A DNA stretch of 64,000 nt from Sphingorhabdus lacus (GTDB lineage Bacteria > Pseudomonadota > Alphaproteobacteria > Sphingomonadales > Sphingomonadaceae), in assembly GCF_009768975.1 (NCBI RefSeq), contig NZ_CP035733.1, positions 3,144,001 through 3,208,000 on the forward strand, given 5' to 3'. Positions 36,423 through 44,857 of the stretch are shown in pieces; position 1 is the stretch's first letter; each line of letters starts with the position of its first letter. Both the position numbers and the translations under genes were made by a program. The notes under the pieces were generated by a model, which worked only from the letters and a program-made list of their open reading frames with translations, had not been told where the DNA came from and ran no database searches.

Positions 36423-37073
36423 CTAAATTGAGGACGCTGGTTCCTGCATTTTGACGACGTTCGAGCATTTGTCGCTCTTTTCCGCTCCGCCACCTGCCAG
36501 CATCGAAAAGGCAATGAAGCCGCCAACAACAAGCACCAGAAAGCCCGCGGTGACCCATGCCAGATATTTATCGATGAAGCTTTTGATCGGCGGACCGAAT
36601 TTCCAGAACAGAAGGCCGACCAGCATGAACTGGAACGCGCGCGACAGCACGCTGGCCCAGATGAAGGTCCACAGGTCCATATGGATGAACCCGGCGGTCA
36701 GCGTCAGCAGCTTGAACGGAATGGGTGTCGCGCCCTTGATCAGGATTATCTCCGCGCCGAATTCGCGCAGGTAACAGGCAGCGGCCGGAAAGCTGTCCCA
36801 CAGGCCGAGCGTCTTGAGCAAGGTAACGCCGATGGTTTCATAGGCGAAGAAGCCGATGGCATAGCCGAACAGCCCGCCCAGCACCGAGGCAAGCGTGCAC
36901 ACCATCCCGTAGCGCAGCGCCTTGTCGGGACGGGCGAGGCACATCAGGCCCAGCAGCGGATGGGGCGGTATCGGGAAAAAGCTCGATTCCATGAAGGAGA
37001 ACAGGAACAACCACCGCTCCGCATGCGCGTGCGCGGCCTTTTCCATCATCCATTCATAGAGGCGTCTCAACAT
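36423..37073 (-). CDS. YqaA/DedA-type SNARE-associated membrane protein
   Basis: 216 aa. The family region spans FMESSFFPIPPHPLLGLM, GGLFGYAIGFFAYETIG and the IKGATPIPFKLLTLTAG motif, with several membrane helices and a further C-terminal helix. DedA-superfamily proteins include lipid carriers and scramblases; the YqaA branch is uncharacterised. Confidence 0.88.
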   Translation of the reverse strand: MLRRLYEWMMEKAAHAHAERWLFLFSFMESSFFPIPPHPLLGLMCLARPDKALRYGMVCTLASVLGGLFGYAIGFFAYETIGVTLLKTLGLWDSFPAAACYLREFGAEIILIKGATPIPFKLLTLTAGFIHMDLWTFIWASVLSRAFQFMLVGLLFWKFGPPIKSFIDKYLAWVTAGFLVLVVGGFIAFSMLAGGGAEKSDKCSNVVKMQEPASSI

Positions 37074-37140
37074 TAGGCGCGGCGTTAGCCGTCACCGTTC
37101 CCAATGTCCAAATTTTTCGCGGGCAGCAGATGCCCGAATA

Positions 37141-37344
37141 TCAGGCCCGCGCCTTCGCGCTTGCCGCGACGCGGATTTCGGCCGCGGCATCCCGTTCGGG
37201 AGCGACCAGAAAATAGCCCAATATGATGAGCAGCAGAACGACGAATATCTTCGTCAGATCACGCAAATCCTGTTGCTGCAACCGCCGCCTCGCGCGGTTG
37301 CGCGGCGGTAGGGGTTTGCCCGCAATATCCAGCAAAGTCGCCAT
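37141..37344 (-). CDS. Small single-pass membrane protein
   Basis: 67 aa. Basic N-terminus (RNRARRRLQQQDLRD), one membrane helix (LTKIFVVLLLIILGYFLVA), short Ala-rich tail. Not recognised. The positive-inside charge pattern and upstream GGAGGGAA support a real gene. Confidence 0.55.
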   Translation of the reverse strand: MATLLDIAGKPLPPRNRARRRLQQQDLRDLTKIFVVLLLIILGYFLVAPERDAAAEIRVAASAKARA

Positions 37345-37518
37345 TATTCATTCCCTCCGGACATGTCGCACGATGTCCGCACAAAACCACATTGATTGCC
37401 GGTAAAATGATCCGGACTCGAATTTGTTCCAGACCACCAAAAACAGTTGCAAATAACAACTGAAATGGCAGTGTAGGGGCCAAGGCCGATTCCGGCCAAT
37501 ATCTCAGGAGAGTTGATC

Positions 37519-38157
37519 ATGAAGCTATATGGTGCACCGGTTTCCCCTTTCGTCCGTAAAGTATTGGCCTTCGCCGCCGAGAAGGGACTGGCGCTGGAAC
37601 TGGTGCCGATCGGCTTGGGTGACCAGAACCCCGAATTTCTGGCCTGCAGTCCGTTTCGCAAAATGCCCGGTTTCACCGACGGTGACTTTGCCATTTCGGA
37701 TTCGTCCGCCATCGTCACCTATATCGACGCCAAATATACCGACAGCCCGTTAATCCCTGCTGATGCGGAAAGCCGGGCGCGGGTTGTCTGGTTCGACGAA
37801 TTTGCGGACACGATTTTGACATCTGCTGCAGGCGCAATGTTCTTCAACCGGATTGTTTCCCCCAAATTTGTCGGCAAACCCGGCGATGATGCAGCAGCGG
37901 CCAAGGGCGAGACGGACATGGGACCGATTTGCGCCTATCTTGAAGAGATCATCGACGACGGCGGCTTTCTGGTCGGCGACAGCCTGACGCTGGCCGATAT
38001 TTCTGTCGCCAGCCCCTTCGTCAATGCCGCGCATGCGGGCTATGTCCCCGACGCCGCAACCTATCCCAAGCTGACCGCCTATCTCGCCAGCATGCACAGC
38101 CGCCCCAGCTTCGCCGACTGGATCCGCCGCGAGAGGAAGATGCTGGGTCTGGGTTGA
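37519..38157 (+). CDS. Glutathione S-transferase family protein
   Basis: 212 aa. Thioredoxin-fold N-terminal domain starting MKLYGAPVSPFVRKVL (catalytic Ser/Tyr region), cis-Pro in FRKMPGF and SDSSAIVTYID for glutathione binding, then an all-helical C-terminal domain with LTLADISVASPF. The ATG at 37519, 8 nt after AGGAG, is the start; the TTG at 37513 is not needed. Confidence 0.92.
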   Translation: MKLYGAPVSPFVRKVLAFAAEKGLALELVPIGLGDQNPEFLACSPFRKMPGFTDGDFAISDSSAIVTYIDAKYTDSPLIPADAESRARVVWFDEFADTILTSAAGAMFFNRIVSPKFVGKPGDDAAAAKGETDMGPICAYLEEIIDDGGFLVGDSLTLADISVASPFVNAAHAGYVPDAATYPKLTAYLASMHSRPSFADWIRRERKMLGLG

Positions 38158-38196
38158 GTCATCAGCGCTGACTGAGCTTCACCGCTGAAATCATTG

Positions 38197-38237
38197 CCCC
38201 TGCTGGTCGAGGCTCACCTCGACCGGCAGGGGTTTTT
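38197..38237 (+). terminator. Intrinsic terminator after the GST gene
   Basis: A 16-bp stem (38197-38212 with 38217-38232, one G-T wobble) with CTCA loop, followed by TTTTT. Very strong hairpin. Confidence 0.92.
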
Positions 38238-38318
38238 CGTATCCGTCCGTCGCAAAACATTCTGTTGGTCGGAATATGTATTGCAAATAAGAATCAATCT
38301 TAATAACTGCATATCATC

Positions 38319-38341
38319 ATAATGAGAATCGTTCTCAATAA
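38319..38341. promoter_or_regulatory. Fur-type iron box upstream of the siderophore receptor
   Basis: [28 protein letters not shown] dyad centred at 38330 with perfect arms TGAGAA/TTCTCA around TCG. It resembles the Fur/Irr-type iron box and lies 24-40 bp ahead of the receptor start. A weaker AAGAATCAATCTT dyad sits at 38289-38301. Iron repression of the receptor and piuC is the likely outcome. Confidence 0.75.
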
Positions 38342-38360
38342 TGCAGCTAAAGGAAAGTTC

Positions 38361-40646
38361 ATGACCCGTCCCGCCCTCGTCTCGCGTGCCCTTTTGGCAG
38401 GTGCACTCTCGGCTTCGATCATCAGCCCTGCACTCGCCGAGGATGATCTGGCGGATTCGGAGGATCGGCGGACGATTGTCGTGACAGGTGAGCGGGATGG
38501 CGATGCAAACCCCAACGCAAATGCCAACGCGCCGTATAAGGTCGAAAATTCGGCCAACAGCAAGTTTACCGAACCGCTGCGCGATACGCCCAAGAGCATC
38601 ACGGTAATCCCGAAAGAGGTGATCGAGGATATCGGCGCGACCAGCTTTCGCGAGGTGGTCCGCTCGACCCCCGGCGTGACCTTGGGCACAGGTGAAGGCG
38701 GCAATGCCTTTGGCGACCGCATCTTCATCCGCGGGTTCGAGGCGCGCAACGATATCTATATCGATGGCCTGCGCGACCCCGGCGTGTCGAGCCGCGAGAT
38801 TTTCGGCATTGAGCAGATCGAAATCGTCAAAGGCCCGTCGGGCAGCTTTGGCGGGCGCGGGACGACCGGCGGGCTGGTCAGCCTCCAGTCGAAACGGCCG
38901 CAGATCGGCAACGACTTTGCCGTGGTCGAAGGAACGATCGGAACCGAAAACCATTATCGCGGCACCATCGATACCAATGTCATGCTGACCGACAGCCTCG
39001 CGCTGCGGGTCAACACGCTTTACCATCAGGCCGACACGCCGGGTCGCGATTATGTGGAGAGCACGAAGAAGGGCACAGTCATCGCGCTCGGCTGGAACCC
39101 GGTCAATGGCTTGCTGGTCACGGCGGATTATTATCATTTCCGGCTCGACGGCGTGCCCGACTGGGGGCATCCGTTCGATAGCACGACGCAGCAACCCTAT
39201 AAGGTCGACCGTGACAATTATTACGGCGTGATCGGCCGCGACTTCCTCTATAATGGTTCGGACATCGGCACCTTTGCGGTGGAATATGATCCCATCGACG
39301 CGCTCTCCCTGCGCAGTATCACCCGCTATGGCGAGACCTATAACCGCTATCTGGCCGGACCCGTCGGTGCGGTTTGCCGCTTTGCCCGCACCGCCACAGG
39401 CGCGTGCCCGGCGACGGGAACGCTGCTGCCCGAGGACCAGTTCACCGTCACGCCGGGTGCGCAGCGGCGTTATTCGGACACGCGCTATCTGGCGAGCCTT
39501 GCCGATGCGACCATTCGCCTGGGCAATGAAGGCTTTTCCCACACGCTGGTCTTCGGCGCGGAATATGCGCGGGAGAAAGTCGATGCCTATCGCCTGCTGA
39601 CCTCCGCCTTTGTCGAAGATGCGAATGGTAATGTGCTTTCGGTCTCACCCTTCATCCGCAATTTGCTCGACCCCGATCCGCTGTTGAACGGAACGCTGAC
39701 ATCCTATGTCGATGGCGTCACCGGACCTACACAAACCCGGGTGGAATCAACCGGCGTCTACCTGATCGACACCATCAAATTCGGGCCGAAATTCGCGGTC
39801 ACTCTAGGCGCGCGGTACGACAGTTATGACATCGCCCTGTTCAACCCCGACGCCAGTAACGCGGCGGGATTGCAACCCGAAAGGCTGGCCAACAATGTCA
39901 GCTTCCTCAACTGGCAGGCGAGCGCGCTGTACAAGCCGGTCGAGGCGGTCAGCCTTTATGCGTCCTACAGCACCTCCTCCAACCCCAGCGGAGAGCAGAT
40001 TGACGGCAACGGCGTCGCCTATGACGGCCTCGCCGCCGTGACCCAGAATCTGGAGCCCGAGCGGAATGAAAATATGGAGGTCGGGGTGAAGGGCGAGCTG
40101 TTCAATGGCGAGTTGCTGCTGACCGGCGCGCTGTTCCAGATCACCAAGCAAAATGCCCGCGAGCAAACCTCGCCCGGTGTCTATGAACTGGTGGGCAAAT
40201 TGCGGTCGCGCGGTGTCGAGCTTGGTGTGTCGGGTAATCTGGGCGACAAGGTGCAGTTGTTCGGCGGCTATACCTATACCGATGCCAAGCTGGTCAATTC
40301 GGTGAACGCCGCAAATGAAGGGCGGCCCTTTGCCAATATCCCGAAGCACAGCGCCTCCTTGCTCGCCACCTATGCGGTGACCGACCGGTTTGAAATCGGC
40401 GGGCAGGTTTATCATCAGAGCAAGATCTTCGGCGGGTCTCAGGTGGCGGGAACGGCCTTTGTGCCCAGCTACACGCGCTTCGACGCGGTCGCGCGGTGGC
40501 AGGTGCGCGAGGGGTTGGAGGCGCGGGTCAATGTCCTCAACCTGACCGACAAGCTTTACTATGATGCGATCTACCGGTCGGGCAGCCCCTTTGCCTATGT
40601 CGCACCGGGACGATCGGCGACGCTTTCGCTGACCGCCAGTTTCTGA
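38361..40646 (+). CDS. TonB-dependent siderophore receptor
   Basis: 761 aa from ATG 38361 (AAAGGAAAG upstream; an earlier ATG at 38322 falls within the Fur box). Signal peptide (ALLAGALSASIISPALA), a plug domain with DTPKSITVIPKEVIEDIGATS and RGFEARNDIYIDGLRDPG, and a 22-strand barrel ending in a C-terminal Phe (TASF). Resembles catecholate/ferric siderophore receptors of the Fiu type. Followed 10 bp later by piuC. Confidence 0.95.
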   Translation: MTRPALVSRALLAGALSASIISPALAEDDLADSEDRRTIVVTGERDGDANPNANANAPYKVENSANSKFTEPLRDTPKSITVIPKEVIEDIGATSFREVVRSTPGVTLGTGEGGNAFGDRIFIRGFEARNDIYIDGLRDPGVSSREIFGIEQIEIVKGPSGSFGGRGTTGGLVSLQSKRPQIGNDFAVVEGTIGTENHYRGTIDTNVMLTDSLALRVNTLYHQADTPGRDYVESTKKGTVIALGWNPVNGLLVTADYYHFRLDGVPDWGHPFDSTTQQPYKVDRDNYYGVIGRDFLYNGSDIGTFAVEYDPIDALSLRSITRYGETYNRYLAGPVGAVCRFARTATGACPATGTLLPEDQFTVTPGAQRRYSDTRYLASLADATIRLGNEGFSHTLVFGAEYAREKVDAYRLLTSAFVEDANGNVLSVSPFIRNLLDPDPLLNGTLTSYVDGVTGPTQTRVESTGVYLIDTIKFGPKFAVTLGARYDSYDIALFNPDASNAAGLQPERLANNVSFLNWQASALYKPVEAVSLYASYSTSSNPSGEQIDGNGVAYDGLAAVTQNLEPERNENMEVGVKGELFNGELLLTGALFQITKQNAREQTSPGVYELVGKLRSRGVELGVSGNLGDKVQLFGGYTYTDAKLVNSVNAANEGRPFANIPKHSASLLATYAVTDRFEIGGQVYHQSKIFGGSQVAGTAFVPSYTRFDAVARWQVREGLEARVNVLNLTDKLYYDAIYRSGSPFAYVAPGRSATLSLTASF

Positions 40647-40656
40647 AGGTCGCGCC

Positions 40657-41337
40657 ATGCTGATCGCTATTCCCGATATCCTTCCCCCCCATGAAGCTGT
40701 GGAGCTGGGCCGCTCCCTCTCCACAGCGGATTGGGTGGACGGCAACGCCACCAGCGGCCCCGGCGCGGCGCTTGCCAAACGAAACAGGCAATTGCCCGAG
40801 GGTGGTGAGGCCGCCCGGCAAGCGCGCGCCGTGGTGCAGCGGGCGCTGGCGCAAAATGGTCTGTTCCTGTCGGCCGCTTTGCCGCACGCCATCTATCCGC
40901 CGTTGTTCAACCGCTATGGCCCGGGTGAGGGCTTTGGCGACCATGTCGACAACGCGATCCGCATCGACCCCGCCACGGGGCAGCAGATGCGGACCGATAT
41001 GTCGGCGACCTTGTTCCTCACCGATCCCGACAGCTATGATGGCGGTGATCTGGTGGTGCAGGGGGCGTTCGGGCAAGCGTCCTATAAGCTACCGGCCGGG
41101 CATATGCTGCTCTACCCGTCGTCCAGCCTCCATCATGTGACCGAGGTGACGAAAGGGGAACGGATCAGCTGCTTTTTCTGGGTCCAATCCATGGTCCGCG
41201 ACACGCACGCGCGCGAAATGCTGTTCGAACTTGACCAGAGCATCCAGCATCTGACCACCGACCATGGCGGGGGCCATGCCGAGGTGCTACGCCTGACGCA
41301 GCTTTACCACAATCTCATCCGCCGCTGGGCGCTTTAA
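40657..41337 (+). CDS. piuC: Fe(II)-dependent dioxygenase PiuC/YbiX (PKHD-type hydroxylase)
   Basis: 226 aa. Iron ligands HVDNAIR (HxD) and the distal His in SSLHHVTEVTKGER with the oxoglutarate Arg. The family partner of TonB siderophore receptors; proposed to act on siderophore or iron uptake components. Same transcript as the receptor and thus probably Fur controlled. Its 3' end overlaps the convergent SGNH hydrolase gene by 23 bp. Confidence 0.93.
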   Translation: MLIAIPDILPPHEAVELGRSLSTADWVDGNATSGPGAALAKRNRQLPEGGEAARQARAVVQRALAQNGLFLSAALPHAIYPPLFNRYGPGEGFGDHVDNAIRIDPATGQQMRTDMSATLFLTDPDSYDGGDLVVQGAFGQASYKLPAGHMLLYPSSSLHHVTEVTKGERISCFFWVQSMVRDTHAREMLFELDQSIQHLTTDHGGGHAEVLRLTQLYHNLIRRWAL

Positions 41338-42148
41338 CCTCAGGCGCTGCGTTCAAAAAGGCGACCAACCGGTCGCGCCATACGCGATAGCCTTCGCGGC
41401 TGGGATGGAGCGCGTCGTTGAACAGCACGCGCCGTTGCGCCCCGCTGTCGTCCACAAATGATGGGTAGAGGTCAAGAAAGACCGTATTGGCCTGCGTCGC
41501 CGCATGCGTACGCAACGCCGCATTGACCGGCATCACCAGATCGCGGTTCTTCACCGCATCCTCGGTCGGCAGCAGCGACTGGATCACAATCCGCGCCTTG
41601 GGCCTTCGTTCCCGCAGGCGCGCGACCACGGCCTCGACCCCTTTGATGATGCTGGTGGTGGCGGGCTTTTCGGCATCAAAGCTGTTATTGATACCCAGCA
41701 TGACGAAAAGCGTATCGGGTTGCAGGTCCGGCCGGTCGAGCCAGCCTTCGCCCCCTTGCGCGGCCGGCAGCAGGCGGTGGAGCACATGTTCGATCCGGTC
41801 GCCTGATACGCCGAGATTGAGCGCCTTGTGCTGGGGAACCGCCCCGCCAAAGCTTTCGTTCCAGACCGACCAGCCGCAATAGAGTCCCGGAAACCAGGGG
41901 TTCGCATCCAGATGCCAGAAATCGGTGATGGAATCGCCGACAAAGACAAGCCGGACCGGCTCCAGGCTTTGGGCGGTGGATAGCTCCTGTCCAATGTCGG
42001 ACGCGCGCTTTTGCCAATAGTCGACACGGGGTGTGGGCGTTTCCGCAACAAAGCGCGGCGCATCTGGTGTTTGGCCTTGCGCGATGGTTGGCAAAGTCGC
42101 GGCCAGCGCCACGGCATAGAGGCCGGTCCAGATATTCAAGCTTTTCAT
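41315..42148 (-). CDS. Exported SGNH/GDSL hydrolase
   Basis: 277 aa from ATG 42148 (GGAGAG upstream) with signal peptide ending ATLPTIAQG. SGNH blocks: FVGDSITDFW (nucleophile Ser), GVSGDRIEHVL (Gly), MLGINNSF (Asn), DALHPSREGY (Asp-His). Similar to acylhydrolase/sialate-esterase-like GDSL proteins; substrate unknown, likely an acylated carbohydrate. Confidence 0.9.
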   Translation of the reverse strand: MKSLNIWTGLYAVALAATLPTIAQGQTPDAPRFVAETPTPRVDYWQKRASDIGQELSTAQSLEPVRLVFVGDSITDFWHLDANPWFPGLYCGWSVWNESFGGAVPQHKALNLGVSGDRIEHVLHRLLPAAQGGEGWLDRPDLQPDTLFVMLGINNSFDAEKPATTSIIKGVEAVVARLRERRPKARIVIQSLLPTEDAVKNRDLVMPVNAALRTHAATQANTVFLDLYPSFVDDSGAQRRVLFNDALHPSREGYRVWRDRLVAFLNAAPEVKAPSGG

Positions 42149-42291
42149 GACGCGCTCTCCCTTCGCGATGTGTGGGGGCAGTCTATGGGAAATGCAGCGC
42201 TTGGCAATCACCCCACATACGTATGTGGGCCCGCGTTAATGCAAACAACACACCTCGCCCCTAACGCTGGTTCCCGTCAGGAGACACCACC

Positions 42292-42480
42292 ATGAAATTT
42301 ATCGCACTCCACTCCCGCGGGGGCAATTACCTCGTCGTCGCATCCAACGTCGCGTGGCTACGTGCCGCCGAAAACGGCCAGACCCAGATCGGCATCGTCG
42401 GCGGACAACCGCTGCTGGTCGCCGGCAGCATGGACGAAATCGTCGCGCAATTGACCGAAGTCCCGCCTGTGGTTGTGTGA
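42292..42480 (+). CDS. Small hypothetical protein (62 aa)
   Basis: 62 aa with AGGAGA upstream. Alternating strands (MKFIALHSRGGNYLVVASNVAWLRA; QTQIGIVGGQPLLVAGSMDEIVAQL) suggest a small all-beta fold with a final helix, reminiscent of FlbD-like or LytTR-like minidomains. Not assigned a function. Confidence 0.65.
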   Translation: MKFIALHSRGGNYLVVASNVAWLRAAENGQTQIGIVGGQPLLVAGSMDEIVAQLTEVPPVVV

Positions 42481-42627
42481 GCGGGTTGCGGGCATATCCC
42501 CATGAGCCTCCAAAGTCTGGATCCGCGCGCTGCGTAGGGCGTGCGATCTCGATTGCGCCGTCGGACAAAAGCGATAGGATGCCATTCTCGAATGGATCGA
42601 GATGAGCGGTCAAATGGGGGCGAAAAA

Positions 42628-42711
42628 ATGGAACAGCGCAAAACATATATGATTATATTGGCACTCGCTGCGGTTGTGCTGGGCGGAATAGTCGTTTTTG
42701 GCGTCATATAG
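42628..42711 (+). CDS. Putative 27-aa membrane peptide
   Basis: Short frame from ATG 42628 to TAG 42709-42711, with GGGGG 7 nt upstream. Encodes a charged N-terminus (MEQRKTY) and one hydrophobic helix (MIILALAAVVLGGIVVFGVI). The shape is that of known small membrane proteins, but it could be chance. It is the only coding candidate in the 417-bp gap 42481-42897. Confidence 0.4.
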   Translation: MEQRKTYMIILALAAVVLGGIVVFGVI

Positions 42712-42755
42712 GACGCAGCAAGAACCGACATTTTAACCATATGGGTAAAAACATA

Positions 42756-42784
42756 TTGACAGCGTAACGCTCATTCGGTACAAA
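42756..42784 (+). promoter_or_regulatory. Candidate promoter upstream of the GTA portal gene
   Basis: TTGACA (42756-42761) matches the -35 consensus exactly; after 17 bp TACAAA (42779-42784) is a 4/6 -10 match. Predicted start near 42791. Confidence 0.5.
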
Positions 42785-42790
42785 TAGGCA

Positions 42791-42858
42791 TCGTCGAAAA
42801 TTGCGATTCGCACCCATGCAAGGGCGCAGGGGCTGGAGAGTTTTCTCCGGCCTTTTTT
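42791..42858 (+). ncRNA. Candidate short transcript ending in an intrinsic terminator
   Basis: From the predicted start near 42791 the RNA would end at a strong terminator: GGCTGGAGA (42831-42839), loop GTTT, TCTCCGGCC (42844-42852), then TTTTTT (42853-42858). The product would be about 65 nt, ending 40 bp before the portal start codon. It may be a small RNA, an attenuating leader or a relic from GTA/phage control. The terminator is clear; the RNA itself is inference. Confidence 0.4.
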
Positions 42859-42897
42859 GTGCGCGTGTCGGGCGTTGGACCACTTCAAGGAATAGGC

Positions 42898-44019
42898 ATG
42901 AATATCTTCGGTTGGAAATCAACCGGGCGCGGGTTGCTGCGTCCGGGGAAAATGCGTGTGCAACAGGACCGGCTTTCGGGGGTTCGCACCGCCGCTATGA
43001 CAGCGCTCGGCGAATGGCCCCGTTCCTATGAGGCTCAGGTGCGTGAGTTGTACCTTGCCAATGCAATTGCCCAGCGCGCGGTGGGTCTGGTGACCGATGG
43101 CGTGGCATCGGCGCCGTTGCTGCCGTGCGATCCGGTTGCGCTGGGGTTGATCCGGGCGCGAACTGCGGGGCAGGCACTGCTCGAAACAGTGGCAACGCAT
43201 TTGCTGTTGCACGGCAATGCCTATGTCGAGATTTTGCCCGGCGCCGACGGACGCCCGACCGAGTTGTTCGCATTGCGCCCCGAACGGGTGGCGATCGAGG
43301 CGGACAGCCGGGGTTGGCCCATGGCTTATATTTATCGCGTATCCGGGGCGACGTCGCGGCTGCCGGTGGAACAGGTGATCCACCTGCGCGCGCTGCATCC
43401 GCTGGATGACCATTATGGGCTGGGTGCGATGGGGGCGGCAGCCGGGGCTATGGCGATCCACAACGCCGCAACGCGTTGGAACAAGGCCTTGCTCGACAAT
43501 GCGGCGCGACCATCTGGCGCGCTGGTTTATGAAGCAGGCGAGGCAGGGACGTTGACCACCGAGCAATATGCCCGGCTGAAGGAAGAGCTGGTGACCAGTT
43601 ATCAAGGGGCAGGCAACGCCGGACGGCCCATGTTGCTTGAAGGTGGGTTGAGCTGGCAGCCAATGGCGCTGACCCCGGCGGAGATGGACTTTGCCGGATT
43701 GAAAGAGGCGGCGGCGCGCGAAATTGCGCTGGCCTTTGGGGTGCCGCCCGTGCTGCTCGGCCTGCCCGGCGATGCGACCTACGCCAACTACCGCGAGGCA
43801 AACCGCGCGCTGTGGACGCAGGGCATCCTGCCGCTGGCGCACAAGCTGCTCGATGCGCTGGCACAAGGGCTGCAGCCCTGGTTCGACGGGCTGCAATTTA
43901 CGATTGACCTTAATATCTTGTCTGCCCTGTCCGAAGATCGCGAACGGTTATGGGCACAGGTCGGAGTTGCGGATTTTCTGACGGCGGAAGAAAAACGGGA
44001 AATGCTGGGCTTGAATTAG
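42898..44019 (+). CDS. GTA/HK97-type phage portal protein
   Basis: 373 aa from ATG 42898 with AAGGA upstream. HK97 portal family: VTDGVASAPLLP, LLLHGNAYVEILPG, LFALRPERV, VIHLRALHP, FAGLKEAAAREIALAFGVPPVLLGLPGD split over the later half, and YANYREANRALWTQGILP. The closing EEKREMLGL is typical of RcGTA-like portals (orfg3). The reading frame looks intact. No terminase gene (orfg2) precedes it, so it is a survivor of a degraded cluster. Confidence 0.92.
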   Translation: MNIFGWKSTGRGLLRPGKMRVQQDRLSGVRTAAMTALGEWPRSYEAQVRELYLANAIAQRAVGLVTDGVASAPLLPCDPVALGLIRARTAGQALLETVATHLLLHGNAYVEILPGADGRPTELFALRPERVAIEADSRGWPMAYIYRVSGATSRLPVEQVIHLRALHPLDDHYGLGAMGAAAGAMAIHNAATRWNKALLDNAARPSGALVYEAGEAGTLTTEQYARLKEELVTSYQGAGNAGRPMLLEGGLSWQPMALTPAEMDFAGLKEAAAREIALAFGVPPVLLGLPGDATYANYREANRALWTQGILPLAHKLLDALAQGLQPWFDGLQFTIDLNILSALSEDRERLWAQVGVADFLTAEEKREMLGLN

Positions 44020-44177
44020 CCCGTGCTGCATTTCCAGCGGGCATAGTCCCATTCGCCGCCGATATTGTTGCAGCTTTGGATACCTTCATGCTGCAGCAAC
44101 CAATAGCCGCCGGCCACCAAAGCCAAGATGCATAAGGTCAAGAAGATCCACCGGCCCATTCGACGGACATAACCCAT
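44016..44177 (-). CDS. Small membrane protein with two Cys (53 aa)
   Basis: 53 aa on the opposite strand, overlapping the portal stop by 4 bp. N-terminal basic stretch MGYVRRMGR, one membrane helix (WIFLTLCILALVAGGYWLL), then SCNNIGGEWDYARWKC with two cysteines likely paired outside the cytoplasm. Not recognised. Its start leaves only 30 bp to the divergent DUF6127 gene. Binding site weak. Confidence 0.55.
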   Translation of the reverse strand: MGYVRRMGRWIFLTLCILALVAGGYWLLQHEGIQSCNNIGGEWDYARWKCSTG

Positions 44178-44207
44178 TTCGGACCGAAATACATAGAGGA
44201 ATCACAC

Positions 44208-44465
44208 ATGGCAGAAGAGAATTTGAAAGGCCTGTTGGAGCAGGCCTCCGAAAGTGGTGCGCGTCGTGCACTGGCCGGACTGGGGCTGGATGACAGCCAT
44301 GCCGCAAAGGACATGGGCGAACTGCGCGAGTTGTTGTCGGCGTGGCGCGATGCCAAGCGTTCGGCGCGCAAGGCGGCCATTGGCTGGCTGGTCCGCATGG
44401 CGCTTGCGCTGTTGCTGATCGGGCTGGCGGTCAAACTCGGCTTGCCGGGTCTGGTCCTGCAATGA
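44208..44465 (+). CDS. DUF6127-type GTA-associated small membrane protein
   Basis: 85 aa. Soluble helical N-terminus (LKGLLEQASESGARRALAGLGL, DMGELRELLSAWRDAKRSA) and one C-terminal membrane helix (LALLLIGLAVKLGL). Small proteins of this type sit between portal and prohead protease in sphingomonad GTA clusters. Stop overlaps the protease start (ATGA). Function in the particle unknown. Confidence 0.8.
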   Translation: MAEENLKGLLEQASESGARRALAGLGLDDSHAAKDMGELRELLSAWRDAKRSARKAAIGWLVRMALALLLIGLAVKLGLPGLVLQ

Positions 44466-44821
44466 GGATCGCGGGCTATGCCGCCATTTTCGATGCGCCC
44501 GACCGGGGCGGCGATGTCGTGCGCAAGGGTGCGTTCGGGCGGGTCGCGGCGGCGGGATTGCCGCTGTTGTGGCAACATGACGGTGCGCGCCGCATCGGTA
44601 CGGTCGAAAGCCTTTCCGAAGACGGACGCGGCCTGCGCATGATCGCGCGCGTGGATGACGCGGCTGTGCCCGTGCGCGCCGGGTGCGGCCTGTCCTTTGG
44701 CTATCGCGTTCGCGCGATGCAGCGCGGGACCTATCGCGAACTCACCGACCTCGACCTGATCGAGGTCAGCATTGTTACCCACCCCATGCAACCGCTCGCG
44801 CGGGTTCTGGCGGTGTCTTAG
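44462..44821 (+). CDS. GTA/HK97 prohead protease
   Basis: 119 aa. HK97 protease family (orfg4): GYAAIFDAPDRGGDVVRKGAF at the start, LLWQHDGARRIGTV with the catalytic His, LSFGYRV with the catalytic Ser, and LIEVSIVTHPMQPLARV near the end. Short for the family, but all core motifs are present. The major capsid gene that should follow is absent, so the protease has no visible substrate in this locus. Confidence 0.9.
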   Translation: MRIAGYAAIFDAPDRGGDVVRKGAFGRVAAAGLPLLWQHDGARRIGTVESLSEDGRGLRMIARVDDAAVPVRAGCGLSFGYRVRAMQRGTYRELTDLDLIEVSIVTHPMQPLARVLAVS

Positions 44822-44857
44822 TCACCGTCTGGAGCAACGGATCAGGATGCTGGCGGT

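Noticed and set aside
42859-42897. Upstream in-frame start for the portal gene
   Set aside because: It would begin at the end of the terminator T-run; ATG 42898 has AAGGA at the right distance and matches the family N-terminus.
44342-44461. Longer prohead protease beginning inside the DUF6127 gene
   Set aside because: Family similarity begins at MRIAGYAAIF (44462), which is coupled to the DUF6127 stop by ATGA.
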